A stretch of 64,000 nucleotides of DNA, from positions 1-64,000 of the forward strand of contig CAZKQJ010000013.1 of the NCBI GenBank assembly GCA_964554875.1, written 5' to 3'. The DNA comes from Marispirochaeta sp964554875. GTDB lineage: Bacteria; Spirochaetota; Spirochaetia; JC444; Marispirochaetaceae. Within the stretch, counting starts at the first letter, position 1; each line of letters begins with the position of its first letter. Positions 1 through 7,484 of this stretch are shown here, piece by piece. The position numbers and the translations under genes are program-made. The notes below the pieces were generated by a model. The model saw only the letters and a program-made list of their open reading frames with translations. It was not told the DNA's origin and did no database searches.

Positions 1-63
1 AGAACCCCTTCAGGACTGCGGAAGGAAAAAAACAGCTGCGGCTCTATGTTGAGTAGGGGATTT

Positions 64-249
64 GGAACAAAGATAGGGAGGATGGTCAGGATGGGTGTAG
101 AACCTGAGGTTTCTGGGCCTTGGGGTTACGCAATCAGGCAGATCTCCAGTCACAACCACTCCGTGTCCTCCCTCTGCGTTCCTTCGCGTAAACCTCAACT
201 CTTCTGCCGCCTGTCTCCTAATCTTTTGTATCCTGTGTATCTTTGTTCC
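64..249. repeat. Repeat copy 1 with terminal inverted repeats, upstream of the ATPase gene
   Basis: The left end reads GGAACAAAGATAGGGAGGAT (64-83). The right end (230-249), reverse-complemented, reads GGAACAAAGATACACAGGAT, so the tips match at 17 of 20 positions. The interior has a roughly 9-bp rhythm (GGAT steps near 80-93, CTCTGCGTT/CCTTCGCGT near 172-190). A second copy lies at 1573. It contains spurious open frames but no credible gene. I see no clear target-site duplication. Bases 1-63 before it and 250-311 after it show no gene. Confidence 0.75.
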
Positions 250-311
250 TGATATAGAAACAAAAAGGGGGACGAAAAGGAGACAGTTATCTGTAAAAAA
301 TTGTAGAAGCA

Positions 312-355
312 GGAGTACATTCCTGATATAATCAAAGAAAATAGGAGTGTACTCC
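312..355 (+). promoter_or_regulatory. Promoter and palindromic operator of the ATPase gene
   Basis: A TATAAT -10 box lies at 327-332, with only a weak -35. It is bracketed by GGAGTACA (312-319) and its exact inverse TGTACTCC (348-355). The right half is also a local palindrome, GGAGTGTACTCC (344-355), whose GGAG is the Shine-Dalgarno of the gene starting at 357. A dimeric repressor site or a small hairpin hiding the ribosome site would both fit; that is inference. Confidence 0.5.
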
Positions 356-356
356 A

Positions 357-1568
357 ATGTTTGAAAATGTTTTTGGAACCTACAGACGGCTTCTTGATGG
401 TGTTACCCTGGATACACATCGATACCTCTTTCAACAATTCAAGCTTAAAAACAGACTTACCGGATTAATTGGTCCTCGGGGAACGGGGAAAACAACATTG
501 TTGCTCCAATATATTAAAGAACGGATAGAGGATAAGGATAAATGTCTCTATGTCTCTCTGGATTCGATCTATCTTTCTGCAACAAGTCTGGTATCGCTGG
601 TTGGTGATCTGTACGAATTATATGGTATTCGTTACCTGATTCTCGATGAAGTTCATAAATATCCCAACTGGAACCAGGAGCTCAAGAATATCTATGACTC
701 ATATCCGGATATGCAGGTTATTTTCTCGGGAAGCTCAAGTATCGATTTGATCAAGGGAAGTTATGATTTATCCCGTCGGAGTGTCCTGTACCGTTTGAGG
801 GGTCTCTCGTTTCGTGAATATCTGGATTTTATCAGGAAAGCGGAGATAGGGTCGGTAAGCCTGGATTCCTTATTAACTGACAGGGATCGGATAGAATCGG
901 AAGTTGCAGGAATAGAGGGGCTGCGGGGCCATTTTAAACGGTACCTGTCCCATGGCTATTATCCGTTCTTTCTTGAGGATGAATCCAGCTATTTTCAGAA
1001 ACTGTTCAGAATTATCGAAAAGACTATTTATGAAGATATTCCTCACTATTACAAGCTGAAAACTGAAAATCTTATCTACTTCAAACGGATTCTGGCCTAT
1101 GTTGCAACGAAAGCTCCGGGAGAATTAAATAGAAATAACATTGCCCGCAACATCGGTCTCGATAATAAAACTGTACAGCATTACCTGACTATCTTGGAAG
1201 AAACCGGACTTATTGCAATTCTTGGAGGTTCCAAGGGTGGAGGGGGCCAGTTAAAAGCGATTGAGAAAATATATTTGGAGAATCCAAATCTTTACAACAG
1301 TATTTGTGAGGAAATCGGTCATTCTCTCGATACTGGCTCGATCCGGGAAACCTTCTTCCTGGGAATGCTGAGGAATGCCGGATTTAAACCAGTATACAGC
1401 ACAATTGGAGATTTTCAGGTTGCCGATACAATCTTTGAAATTGGCGGCAGAAACAAATCGCTGAAGCAGATACGCGAAAGACTTGACCCTGCTTTTCTTG
1501 TCAAGGATGATATCCTCTATGGAAGCCCATCGGAAATTCCGCTCCATCTTTTCGGATTTCTCTATTAA
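357..1568 (+). CDS. AAA-family ATPase of the archaeal-ATPase/DUF4143 type
   Basis: A 403-residue ATPase. The N-terminal P-loop domain shows Walker A GPRGTGKTT (about residues 40-48) and Walker B LILDEVHK. The IFSGSSS segment matches sensor 1 in this family. A winged-helix-like stretch (NIARNIGLDNKTVQHYL, about 262-280) follows. The C-terminal part has the DFQVADTIFEIGGRNKS motif of the PD-(D/E)xK-like tail and ends in the family-typical LHLFGFLY. Such proteins are common in mobile or defence-like settings but their substrates are mostly unknown. Shine-Dalgarno GGAG lies 9 nt before the ATG. The gene is clearly more AT-rich than its neighbours and is bracketed by two direct repeats, so horizontal acquisition is likely. 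It appears intact. Confidence 0.85.
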   Translation: MFENVFGTYRRLLDGVTLDTHRYLFQQFKLKNRLTGLIGPRGTGKTTLLLQYIKERIEDKDKCLYVSLDSIYLSATSLVSLVGDLYELYGIRYLILDEVHKYPNWNQELKNIYDSYPDMQVIFSGSSSIDLIKGSYDLSRRSVLYRLRGLSFREYLDFIRKAEIGSVSLDSLLTDRDRIESEVAGIEGLRGHFKRYLSHGYYPFFLEDESSYFQKLFRIIEKTIYEDIPHYYKLKTENLIYFKRILAYVATKAPGELNRNNIARNIGLDNKTVQHYLTILEETGLIAILGGSKGGGGQLKAIEKIYLENPNLYNSICEEIGHSLDTGSIRETFFLGMLRNAGFKPVYSTIGDFQVADTIFEIGGRNKSLKQIRERLDPAFLVKDDILYGSPSEIPLHLFGFLY

Positions 1569-1572
1569 TAAT

Positions 1573-1770
1573 GGAACAAAGATGGGGAGGATAAGCAGGA
1601 TGGGTGCAGAAACTGAGGTTCCTGAGCCTTGGGAGTTACGCAATTAGGTAAATCTCCAATCACAACCACTCCGCGTCCTCCCTCTGCGTTACTCTGGTTC
1701 CTCTGCGTGAACTCAACTCTTCAGGAAAAAATCTCTGTAGGCCCTGTGTCTCAGTGGCGTATCTTTTTGT
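1573..1770. repeat. Repeat copy 2, downstream of the ATPase gene
   Basis: Starts 5 bp after the ATPase stop and is in the same orientation as copy 1. The first ~118 bp match copy 1 at roughly 85-90 percent by eye. The right part (CCTCTGCGTGAACTC near 1700) keeps the same motifs, but the terminal inverted repeat is degenerate (ATCTTTTTGT in place of ATCTTTGTTCC). It runs almost to the thrC stop codon at 1774, so the right boundary is approximate. Confidence 0.7.
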
Positions 1771-1773
1771 AGC

Positions 1774-3093
1774 TTACCCAAAGCTCCGCAGCAAATACTT
1801 CTTCAAGGCCTCAAGACTATTCTCCACCACCGTCGACTTCTTTTCGAGTTCCATGACCCCCGCCAGCTGTTCCGGCACGGGAGGCTTTTTCCCGGTGGCC
1901 TGCTCCACAATCTCGGTAAACTTACCCGGAGCGGCTGTCCCGAGGCTTATGATCTGCGGTATTTCGCTTCCCCGGTAGGCTTCAAGAAAGCGTCGCGAGG
2001 CCAGGTATCCCACCGCGGTATGGGGACACAGGAACACCCCGCTCGCTTTTTCCACCTTTGCGATGGTTTCCAGGGTCTCGGCGTCAGTAACAGTGTCTCC
2101 GGTAATGACCGCGCTCATCTCTTCCCAGTCGCCGCCGAAAACAGCCAGGAGCCGTTCGAAGTTGCTGGGATCTCCCACGTCCATGGCGTTGGAATAGGTC
2201 TGTACCGAGGAACGGGGGGTGAAAATACTGGATTTCAGATACTCCGGGACCACATCGTTGGCGTTGGTGGCAGCGATAAAGCGCTCCACTTCAAGACCCC
2301 AGCTCCAGGCCAGGACTCCTGCAGTCAGGTTCCCGAAATTCCCCGAGGGTACGCAGAAAAGCAGGGGACGCCCATTCCGTGAAACCTGCGCGGCCGCCCA
2401 TATATAATAGAAGGACTGGGGAAGGAGCCGTCCAAGGTTGATGGAGTTGGCGGAACTCAAGAGAATCCGGTCAATCAGTTCCCTGTCGACAAAGGCCTCT
2501 TTTACCATGCGCTGGCAGTCGTCAAAGGAGCCGTTTACTTCCAGGGCGCTTATGTTCCCCCCCAGGGTGGTCAGCTGTTTTTCCTGCAGCGGGCTAACCC
2601 GGCCGGAGGGGTAGAGAATAACCACGTCGATGTTGGAGGATCCGTAAAAGGCCCGTGCCACAGCGCTTCCGGTATCCCCGGAGGTGGCGGTGAGTATTAC
2701 CGCCCGTTCATCCCGGCCTGCGAGGATAGAATCCATTACCGCGGCAAGAAAACTCGCTCCGAAATCCTTGAAGGCGCAGGATGGACCATGAAACAGCTCC
2801 AGAATGGAAAGGTTCTCGTCCATCTTCCGCAGGACCGGCGAAAAGGGAAAGGCCCGCTCGCAAACGGCTCTGGCCTCCTCTGCGTTGAACTCCTGGGGCA
2901 GCAGCGTGTAGAGGGTACGTGCAGCAATCTCGGTAAAAGGGGTCTCAGAAGAAAAGGATCGAAAGAGCTCCCCCAGATCGGGTACCGCATCGGGATGATA
3001 CAGTCCTCCATCGGGAGCGAGCCCGCGGAAAACCGCCTCCTTGAAGCTGATCTTCTGTTCCGGCGACCTGGTGCTTGCAAAGGCAAGGGCCAT
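1774..3093 (-). CDS. thrC: Threonine synthase
   Basis: A 439-residue PLP enzyme converting O-phosphohomoserine to threonine in the cytosol. The fold-type II signatures are visible: SCAFKDFGASF, with the PLP lysine, near residue 110, TSGDTGSA, and SGNFGNL for phosphate binding. N-terminal APDGGLYHP and C-terminal CPHTAVGYLA are typical of the family, and the length is normal. The ATG overlaps the stop of the upstream aspartokinase gene by one base (TAATG), so the two are translationally coupled in one aspartate-family operon. Confidence 0.95.
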   Translation of the reverse strand: MALAFASTRSPEQKISFKEAVFRGLAPDGGLYHPDAVPDLGELFRSFSSETPFTEIAARTLYTLLPQEFNAEEARAVCERAFPFSPVLRKMDENLSILELFHGPSCAFKDFGASFLAAVMDSILAGRDERAVILTATSGDTGSAVARAFYGSSNIDVVILYPSGRVSPLQEKQLTTLGGNISALEVNGSFDDCQRMVKEAFVDRELIDRILLSSANSINLGRLLPQSFYYIWAAAQVSRNGRPLLFCVPSGNFGNLTAGVLAWSWGLEVERFIAATNANDVVPEYLKSSIFTPRSSVQTYSNAMDVGDPSNFERLLAVFGGDWEEMSAVITGDTVTDAETLETIAKVEKASGVFLCPHTAVGYLASRRFLEAYRGSEIPQIISLGTAAPGKFTEIVEQATGKKPPVPEQLAGVMELEKKSTVVENSLEALKKYLLRSFG

Positions 3094-4487
3094 TACAGCG
3101 CCTCTTCCAGGAAAGCCTTATGTACCACGTTCAGGGCCGCGGAACGGTCTCTCTGGTGAATTACAAAGCTTATATTACGTTCCGATGATCCCTGGGCTAT
3201 AGCCAGCACATTGATTCCGGCGTTTCCCAGAGCACTGAAAAGGCGTCCGGAGATTCCGGGGGTTCCCCGCATATTTTCTCCCACTACGGCGATAATCTCC
3301 AGTTCCCTGACAAGCTCGATACTCTGAATCATTCTGTAACGCAGTTCCTCCGCCAGCTCTGCTTTCAGCGCGGTCACTGCAGGGGCAGCCTCTTTTTCGC
3401 GGCAGACCATACAGATGCTGTGCTCCGAGGACGCCTGGGAGATCATGATTATGTTGACCTTTGCGTCTGCAAGGGCGCTGAATACCCGTGAGGCTACCCC
3501 CGGATGCCCAAGCATGCCGCCACCTTCAACGTTGATCAGGGCAACATTCTCTATCGAGGCGATGCCGGTAATGGGAGCTGAACCTCCCCTGGCGCCGGCG
3601 GCTATCCGGGTTCCCGGAGCCTGGGGATTCAGGGTGTTTTTTATGTAAATGGAGATGTTCTTGTCCACAGCGGGAATCATGGTATAGGGATGAATTACCT
3701 CGGCCCCGAAGTAGGAGAGTTCCATGGCGTCCTCCAGGGATATCTCCGGGAGTACGAAGGCCGACGGAACAAGCCGGGGATCCGCGGAAAGAACACCGTC
3801 CACATCGGTCCAGATTTCCACCCGGTCGGCATCCATGGCGGCGCCTATCAGGGATGCGGTATAGTCTGATCCGTTGCGTCCCAGGGTAGTGGTGACTCCC
3901 TTTTCGGTGCGGGCGATAAAGCCGGTAACAACGGCAATACCTTCCACCTGTGCGAGGGTCTGGCGGATCAGCGGATAACTGGCTTCAAAATCAACCTTTG
4001 CGCTGCCGTGGCTCGAATCGGTAACGATCATGCTGCGGGCATCCACATACTGTGCGGGAGTGCCGCTGGCACTGAGATAGGCGGCAATCAGTCTGCAGTT
4101 CAATCGTTCACCGAAGCTCATAAGCATATCCATGGTGCGGGAGGAACATTCCCGAACCAGCTCTACGCCGTGGAGAATGTCGGAAAGCTCATCCAGGAGC
4201 GTGTCTAATTCTTGTTCGATGTTTTCCGACCCAATGCCGCCAAAAAGGGCCGCTATGGCCTCTTTCTGGCGCTCCCGGATCTCCTCAACCAGTCGGCGGT
4301 AGGCGGGATCGCCTGTTTCCGCCGAGCTTGCTGCATCGATCAGCATATCTGTTATGCCCTTCATGGCGGAGAAAACCAGGACGACCGGCTCCGTAGAAGC
4401 GGCATTACGGGCTATATCGCTGACATGTTGTATCTTTTCTGCGTCTTTGACGGAACTTCCGCCGAATTTCATGACCTTCATGGACAA
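3093..4487 (-). CDS. lysC: Aspartate kinase
   Basis: A 464-residue monofunctional aspartokinase catalysing the first step to lysine, threonine and methionine. KFGGSSV near the N-terminus is the kinase signature; TTLGRNGSDYTA and WTDVDGVLSADPR are the nucleotide and substrate segments. The last ~150 residues carry two ACT-type repeats, so feedback inhibition by an end product is expected. There is no homoserine dehydrogenase domain. Shine-Dalgarno AGGA precedes the ATG; Met3 is an alternative start. It is the first gene of the lysC-thrC operon and is divergent from the lipoprotein gene. Pairing with thrC suggests threonine control, which is inference. Confidence 0.95.
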   Translation of the reverse strand: MSMKVMKFGGSSVKDAEKIQHVSDIARNAASTEPVVLVFSAMKGITDMLIDAASSAETGDPAYRRLVEEIRERQKEAIAALFGGIGSENIEQELDTLLDELSDILHGVELVRECSSRTMDMLMSFGERLNCRLIAAYLSASGTPAQYVDARSMIVTDSSHGSAKVDFEASYPLIRQTLAQVEGIAVVTGFIARTEKGVTTTLGRNGSDYTASLIGAAMDADRVEIWTDVDGVLSADPRLVPSAFVLPEISLEDAMELSYFGAEVIHPYTMIPAVDKNISIYIKNTLNPQAPGTRIAAGARGGSAPITGIASIENVALINVEGGGMLGHPGVASRVFSALADAKVNIIMISQASSEHSICMVCREKEAAPAVTALKAELAEELRYRMIQSIELVRELEIIAVVGENMRGTPGISGRLFSALGNAGINVLAIAQGSSERNISFVIHQRDRSAALNVVHKAFLEEAL

Positions 4488-4582
4488 TCCTGTTAATCAG
4501 TAGTTTGATCTGACTATACAAAATTACCGGGTAAAAAAAAAGAGTGGCACATACCCTTCTTCCTTGGTATGATTTGCATCGT

Positions 4583-5764
4583 ATGACCCCTTTGTACCGG
4601 CTTTTCGCGGGTATATGCATAATCATCATCTCACTTCTCTTCTTCCAGTGCAGTACAGCACCTGATACGGTAACGAAGGGGCCTCTGGATGATAAAAATG
4701 AGCTTGCACAGGTGCAGAAGGAAGGGGATGCTTCTTCCGGTTCGATAGACGCTGATCCTTCAACCAGTCCATATCGGCAGATACCTTCGGAAAAGGCGGT
4801 GCGGGACTTTGCAGCCCGCCTGAATTCCGATATTCGACCGGTTCTTGATCTGAACGGACATCCGCTTGTCGAGGTCTGGCAGGAAGGAGATCGGATTTTT
4901 GGAGCCGTTCTCTGCGTACGGAGTGATGAGGAGTTCAGGTATCCCGTCCTGTCCGATCTTTCCCGCATGTACGATTGGGAATCCCGGCAGCTTTTTTACG
5001 TCGCAGGCATTCAGGGGTACCGGGGAGAGGTTTCTTTGGCCGATACATTGGAACTGGGGGACTTTCCTGTTATTGACAGATTTTCCGCCGCACCCTTCGG
5101 AAGTCCTTCGGCTCCCACGGCCCTCAATGTCGGGTTCCAGACCGGAGAGGGGGGAGAGGAATTTATCCTCTTTTTTGATCAAGGAGGTATAGAATCCCTC
5201 AGGCTGCGGCAAAACTCGGCCTCCCATGCTCTTCGACGGGATTTGGACGGCGACGGTATCAATGACGTGCTTCTCTACGAGGCGGTTTATGAAGAGGGCA
5301 CGGGTAAAGAGACTTTTGTCTCCTGGTACCGCTGGGACGGCACGGGTCTTTCTATCTACGAAACCACAACAATCGTAAGAAGATTGAACGGGTATCTTCG
5401 GGAAGCCGCCGATCTGCTGGAGGATCAAAGATTCGACCGTTTTGTGTCCCGCTTTGTCGTATCCCGGGAGGATCCTTCGATCCTGTTGTCTCTTCCCTTC
5501 GAAGAGGCTTTTCACAGGATTTTTTCACCCGACCGACAGATGACTGTTCATGTTCCCCTCGACAGGAACGCTTTTTCTTCGATCCGCCGGGTTGCCTTTC
5601 CAAATATACTCGAGAATCCCTTCAGTGTTGCTTCGAAGGAGTACTCTGTTGTGCTTCCTGTCCACTTCCTGGCTGATCGGGATTACCGCTACACAATACG
5701 CCTTGTAATGGATGCCAATCCCTTCAAGGAGCGTCCCTTTCATTTCGTTCCCCGACAGCCTTGA
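4583..5764 (+). CDS. Predicted lipoprotein of unknown function
   Basis: A 393-residue exported protein I do not recognise. From the internal ATG the N-terminus is a short basic stretch, a hydrophobic core and LLFFQC, a relaxed lipobox of the kind spirochaetes tolerate, with Cys at residue 23. The open frame starts earlier at 4544, but those 13 residues would precede the signal peptide, so I chose the later start; no clear Shine-Dalgarno helps. Acidic low-complexity sequence follows the Cys. Further on, LDGDGINDVLLYEAVYE resembles calcium-binding Asp-rich loops (DxDxDG). It lies between divergent lysC-thrC and co-directional murA, 32 bp apart. Confidence 0.7.
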   Translation: MTPLYRLFAGICIIIISLLFFQCSTAPDTVTKGPLDDKNELAQVQKEGDASSGSIDADPSTSPYRQIPSEKAVRDFAARLNSDIRPVLDLNGHPLVEVWQEGDRIFGAVLCVRSDEEFRYPVLSDLSRMYDWESRQLFYVAGIQGYRGEVSLADTLELGDFPVIDRFSAAPFGSPSAPTALNVGFQTGEGGEEFILFFDQGGIESLRLRQNSASHALRRDLDGDGINDVLLYEAVYEEGTGKETFVSWYRWDGTGLSIYETTTIVRRLNGYLREAADLLEDQRFDRFVSRFVVSREDPSILLSLPFEEAFHRIFSPDRQMTVHVPLDRNAFSSIRRVAFPNILENPFSVASKEYSVVLPVHFLADRDYRYTIRLVMDANPFKERPFHFVPRQP

Positions 5765-5796
5765 TCAGCATCCAAGGCTAGGATAGATTTCTCAAT

Positions 5797-7080
5797 ATGT
5801 ACAGCTATAAAATAGAAGGAAATATCCCCTTAAAGGGTTCTATAAAAGCCAGCGGAAACAAGAATGCCGCCTTACCCTGCCTGGCCGCTTGTCTGCTCAC
5901 CGACCAGCCGGTTATTTTGCGGAATATTCCGGACATTGAAGACGTGGCGGTAATGCTGCAGATTCTTACAACCCTGGGAGCAAAGACGGAACAGCGGGGA
6001 AACGGTACTGTGGTGGTCTGCTGTGCCGACACTCCGAAATCCGAAGTACCCGCCGATCAGGCCCGGGATATCAGGGCGTCGATTCTCTTCGCCGGCTCCC
6101 TGCTGGCCCGGACGGGAAAGGTTCTGCTGCCTCCGCCGGGGGGAGATGTAATCGGCCGCAGACGGCTGGATACCCATTTTATGGCCTTCTCGGAGCTCGG
6201 GGCCAGGGTAGAGATTGACGGAATCTTCAAACTCAGTGCCAACAAACTGGTGGGGGCGGACCTTTTTCTGGACGAGGCTTCCGTTACGGCCACGGAAAAC
6301 GCCCTAATGGCGTCGGTAACGGCGGAGGGCGCCACAGTCATCCGAAACGCCGCCTCCGAACCCCATGTACAGGATTTGTGCAATATGCTGAACTCCATGG
6401 GGGCCAGAATCAGCGGGATCGGTTCCAATATCCTGACTATCCAGGGAGTCAGGAAACTCAAAGGCACCGATTTTTCCATTGGCGCGGATTTTATGGAAGT
6501 GGGAAGTTTCATCGGTCTCGCGGCGGTCACTCGCGGGGAAATCGAGATTCAGAATGCCAATCCCGAGCATCTGCGCATGACGAAAATCGCTTTCAATAAA
6601 CTGGGTATCCACTGGGAAACCGACGGAAACACAATCCGGGTTCCTGCGGGTCAGAATATGCGGGTCATGGCGGATCTTGGGGGCATGATTCCTCATATTG
6701 ACGACGCCCCCTGGCCGGGATTTCCCGCGGACCTTACCAGCATTATTACCGTCGTTGCCACCCAGGTTGAGGGGACGGTACTTGTTCATGAGAAAATGTT
6801 CGAATCACGTCTCTTTTTCGTCGACAAGCTTATCGGTATGGGGGCGATGATTGTGCTCTGCGATCCCCACAGGGCGGTGGTTACCGGTCCGTCGCGTCTG
6901 CGGGGGGCCGACCTGATTTCTCCCGATGTACGAGCCGGAATGGCCATGGTCCTTGCGGCCCTGTGCGCAGAGGGGACGAGCATGATACATAACGTCTACC
7001 AGATCGAGCGGGGCTACGAAAGTCTCTGTGATCGCCTGTCGAACCTGGGTGCAAGGATAGAACGTATTGCCAATCGTTAA
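5797..7080 (+). CDS. murA: UDP-N-acetylglucosamine 1-carboxyvinyltransferase, Asp-type active site
   Basis: A 427-residue enzyme for the first committed step of peptidoglycan synthesis, transferring enolpyruvate from PEP to UDP-GlcNAc. The family signature KASGNKNAALPCLAA lies near residues 17-31 (Lys22, Asn23). The mobile loop reads LPPPGGDVIGRRRLD, with Asp117 where E. coli MurA has Cys115. Asp at this site is known from Mycobacterium, Chlamydia and Borrelia and makes the enzyme insensitive to fosfomycin. Length is normal. The stop overlaps the stop of the convergent J-domain gene through a shared TTAA. Confidence 0.96.
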   Translation: MYSYKIEGNIPLKGSIKASGNKNAALPCLAACLLTDQPVILRNIPDIEDVAVMLQILTTLGAKTEQRGNGTVVVCCADTPKSEVPADQARDIRASILFAGSLLARTGKVLLPPPGGDVIGRRRLDTHFMAFSELGARVEIDGIFKLSANKLVGADLFLDEASVTATENALMASVTAEGATVIRNAASEPHVQDLCNMLNSMGARISGIGSNILTIQGVRKLKGTDFSIGADFMEVGSFIGLAAVTRGEIEIQNANPEHLRMTKIAFNKLGIHWETDGNTIRVPAGQNMRVMADLGGMIPHIDDAPWPGFPADLTSIITVVATQVEGTVLVHEKMFESRLFFVDKLIGMGAMIVLCDPHRAVVTGPSRLRGADLISPDVRAGMAMVLAALCAEGTSMIHNVYQIERGYESLCDRLSNLGARIERIANR

Positions 7081-7484
7081 TCTTTTCCGCGGGACTTAAT
7101 AATTCTGTCGTGAGCTTCCCGGATTTTCAGGAACGCCTCTCCCGAACTTTTTCTCTGGGATTCGCTCAAGTAAATCCCTGTATCCGGATGAAACTGGGAA
7201 GCCAGGTTCTTGTATACCCTCCGTACCTCAGCAAGGTTTGCCCCTGGTTTGAGTCCCAGTATTCGATAGTCTTCTTCCCGGGCCGCAGCATTCTGTTCCG
7301 GGGAAGGTGCCTGTGCTTTTTCCTCTTTTCCCGGGGCGGAGTTGCGCTCCCGACCTAGAAAATCAAGGGACATAAGCCCGAGTATCAGGGTAAAAATCAG
7401 GCCGAAGAGAAGCGATCCGGATATCAGGAAAATAAGAGCAGCCAGTAAAATGGGTGCTATGAGCAGATGCTTATGCTGCATCAT
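7077..7484 (-). CDS. Membrane-anchored J-domain protein
   Basis: A 135-residue protein. Two hydrophobic helices at the N-terminus are followed by a charged linker and a C-terminal J domain (YRILGLKPGANLAEVRRVY, then HPDTG), including the HPD motif needed to stimulate DnaK ATPase. It probably recruits DnaK to the inner membrane; the client is unknown. ATG 7484 overlaps the preceding TPR gene by 14 nt. A TTG at 7502 in frame is a longer alternative and ATG 7481 a shorter one; none has a clear Shine-Dalgarno. It is the last gene of the three-gene operon. Confidence 0.8.
   Translation of the reverse strand: MMQHKHLLIAPILLAALIFLISGSLLFGLIFTLILGLMSLDFLGRERNSAPGKEEKAQAPSPEQNAAAREEDYRILGLKPGANLAEVRRVYKNLASQFHPDTGIYLSESQRKSSGEAFLKIREAHDRIIKSRGKD

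Noticed and set aside
10..357. Open frames on both strands inside the repeat at 64-249
   Set aside because: They depend on the repeat sequence, show low-complexity Arg/His-rich composition, and lack ribosome sites; they are not genes.
64..1770. Calling the ATPase island a composite transposon
   Set aside because: No transposase gene exists in or beside the repeats, and target duplications were not found.
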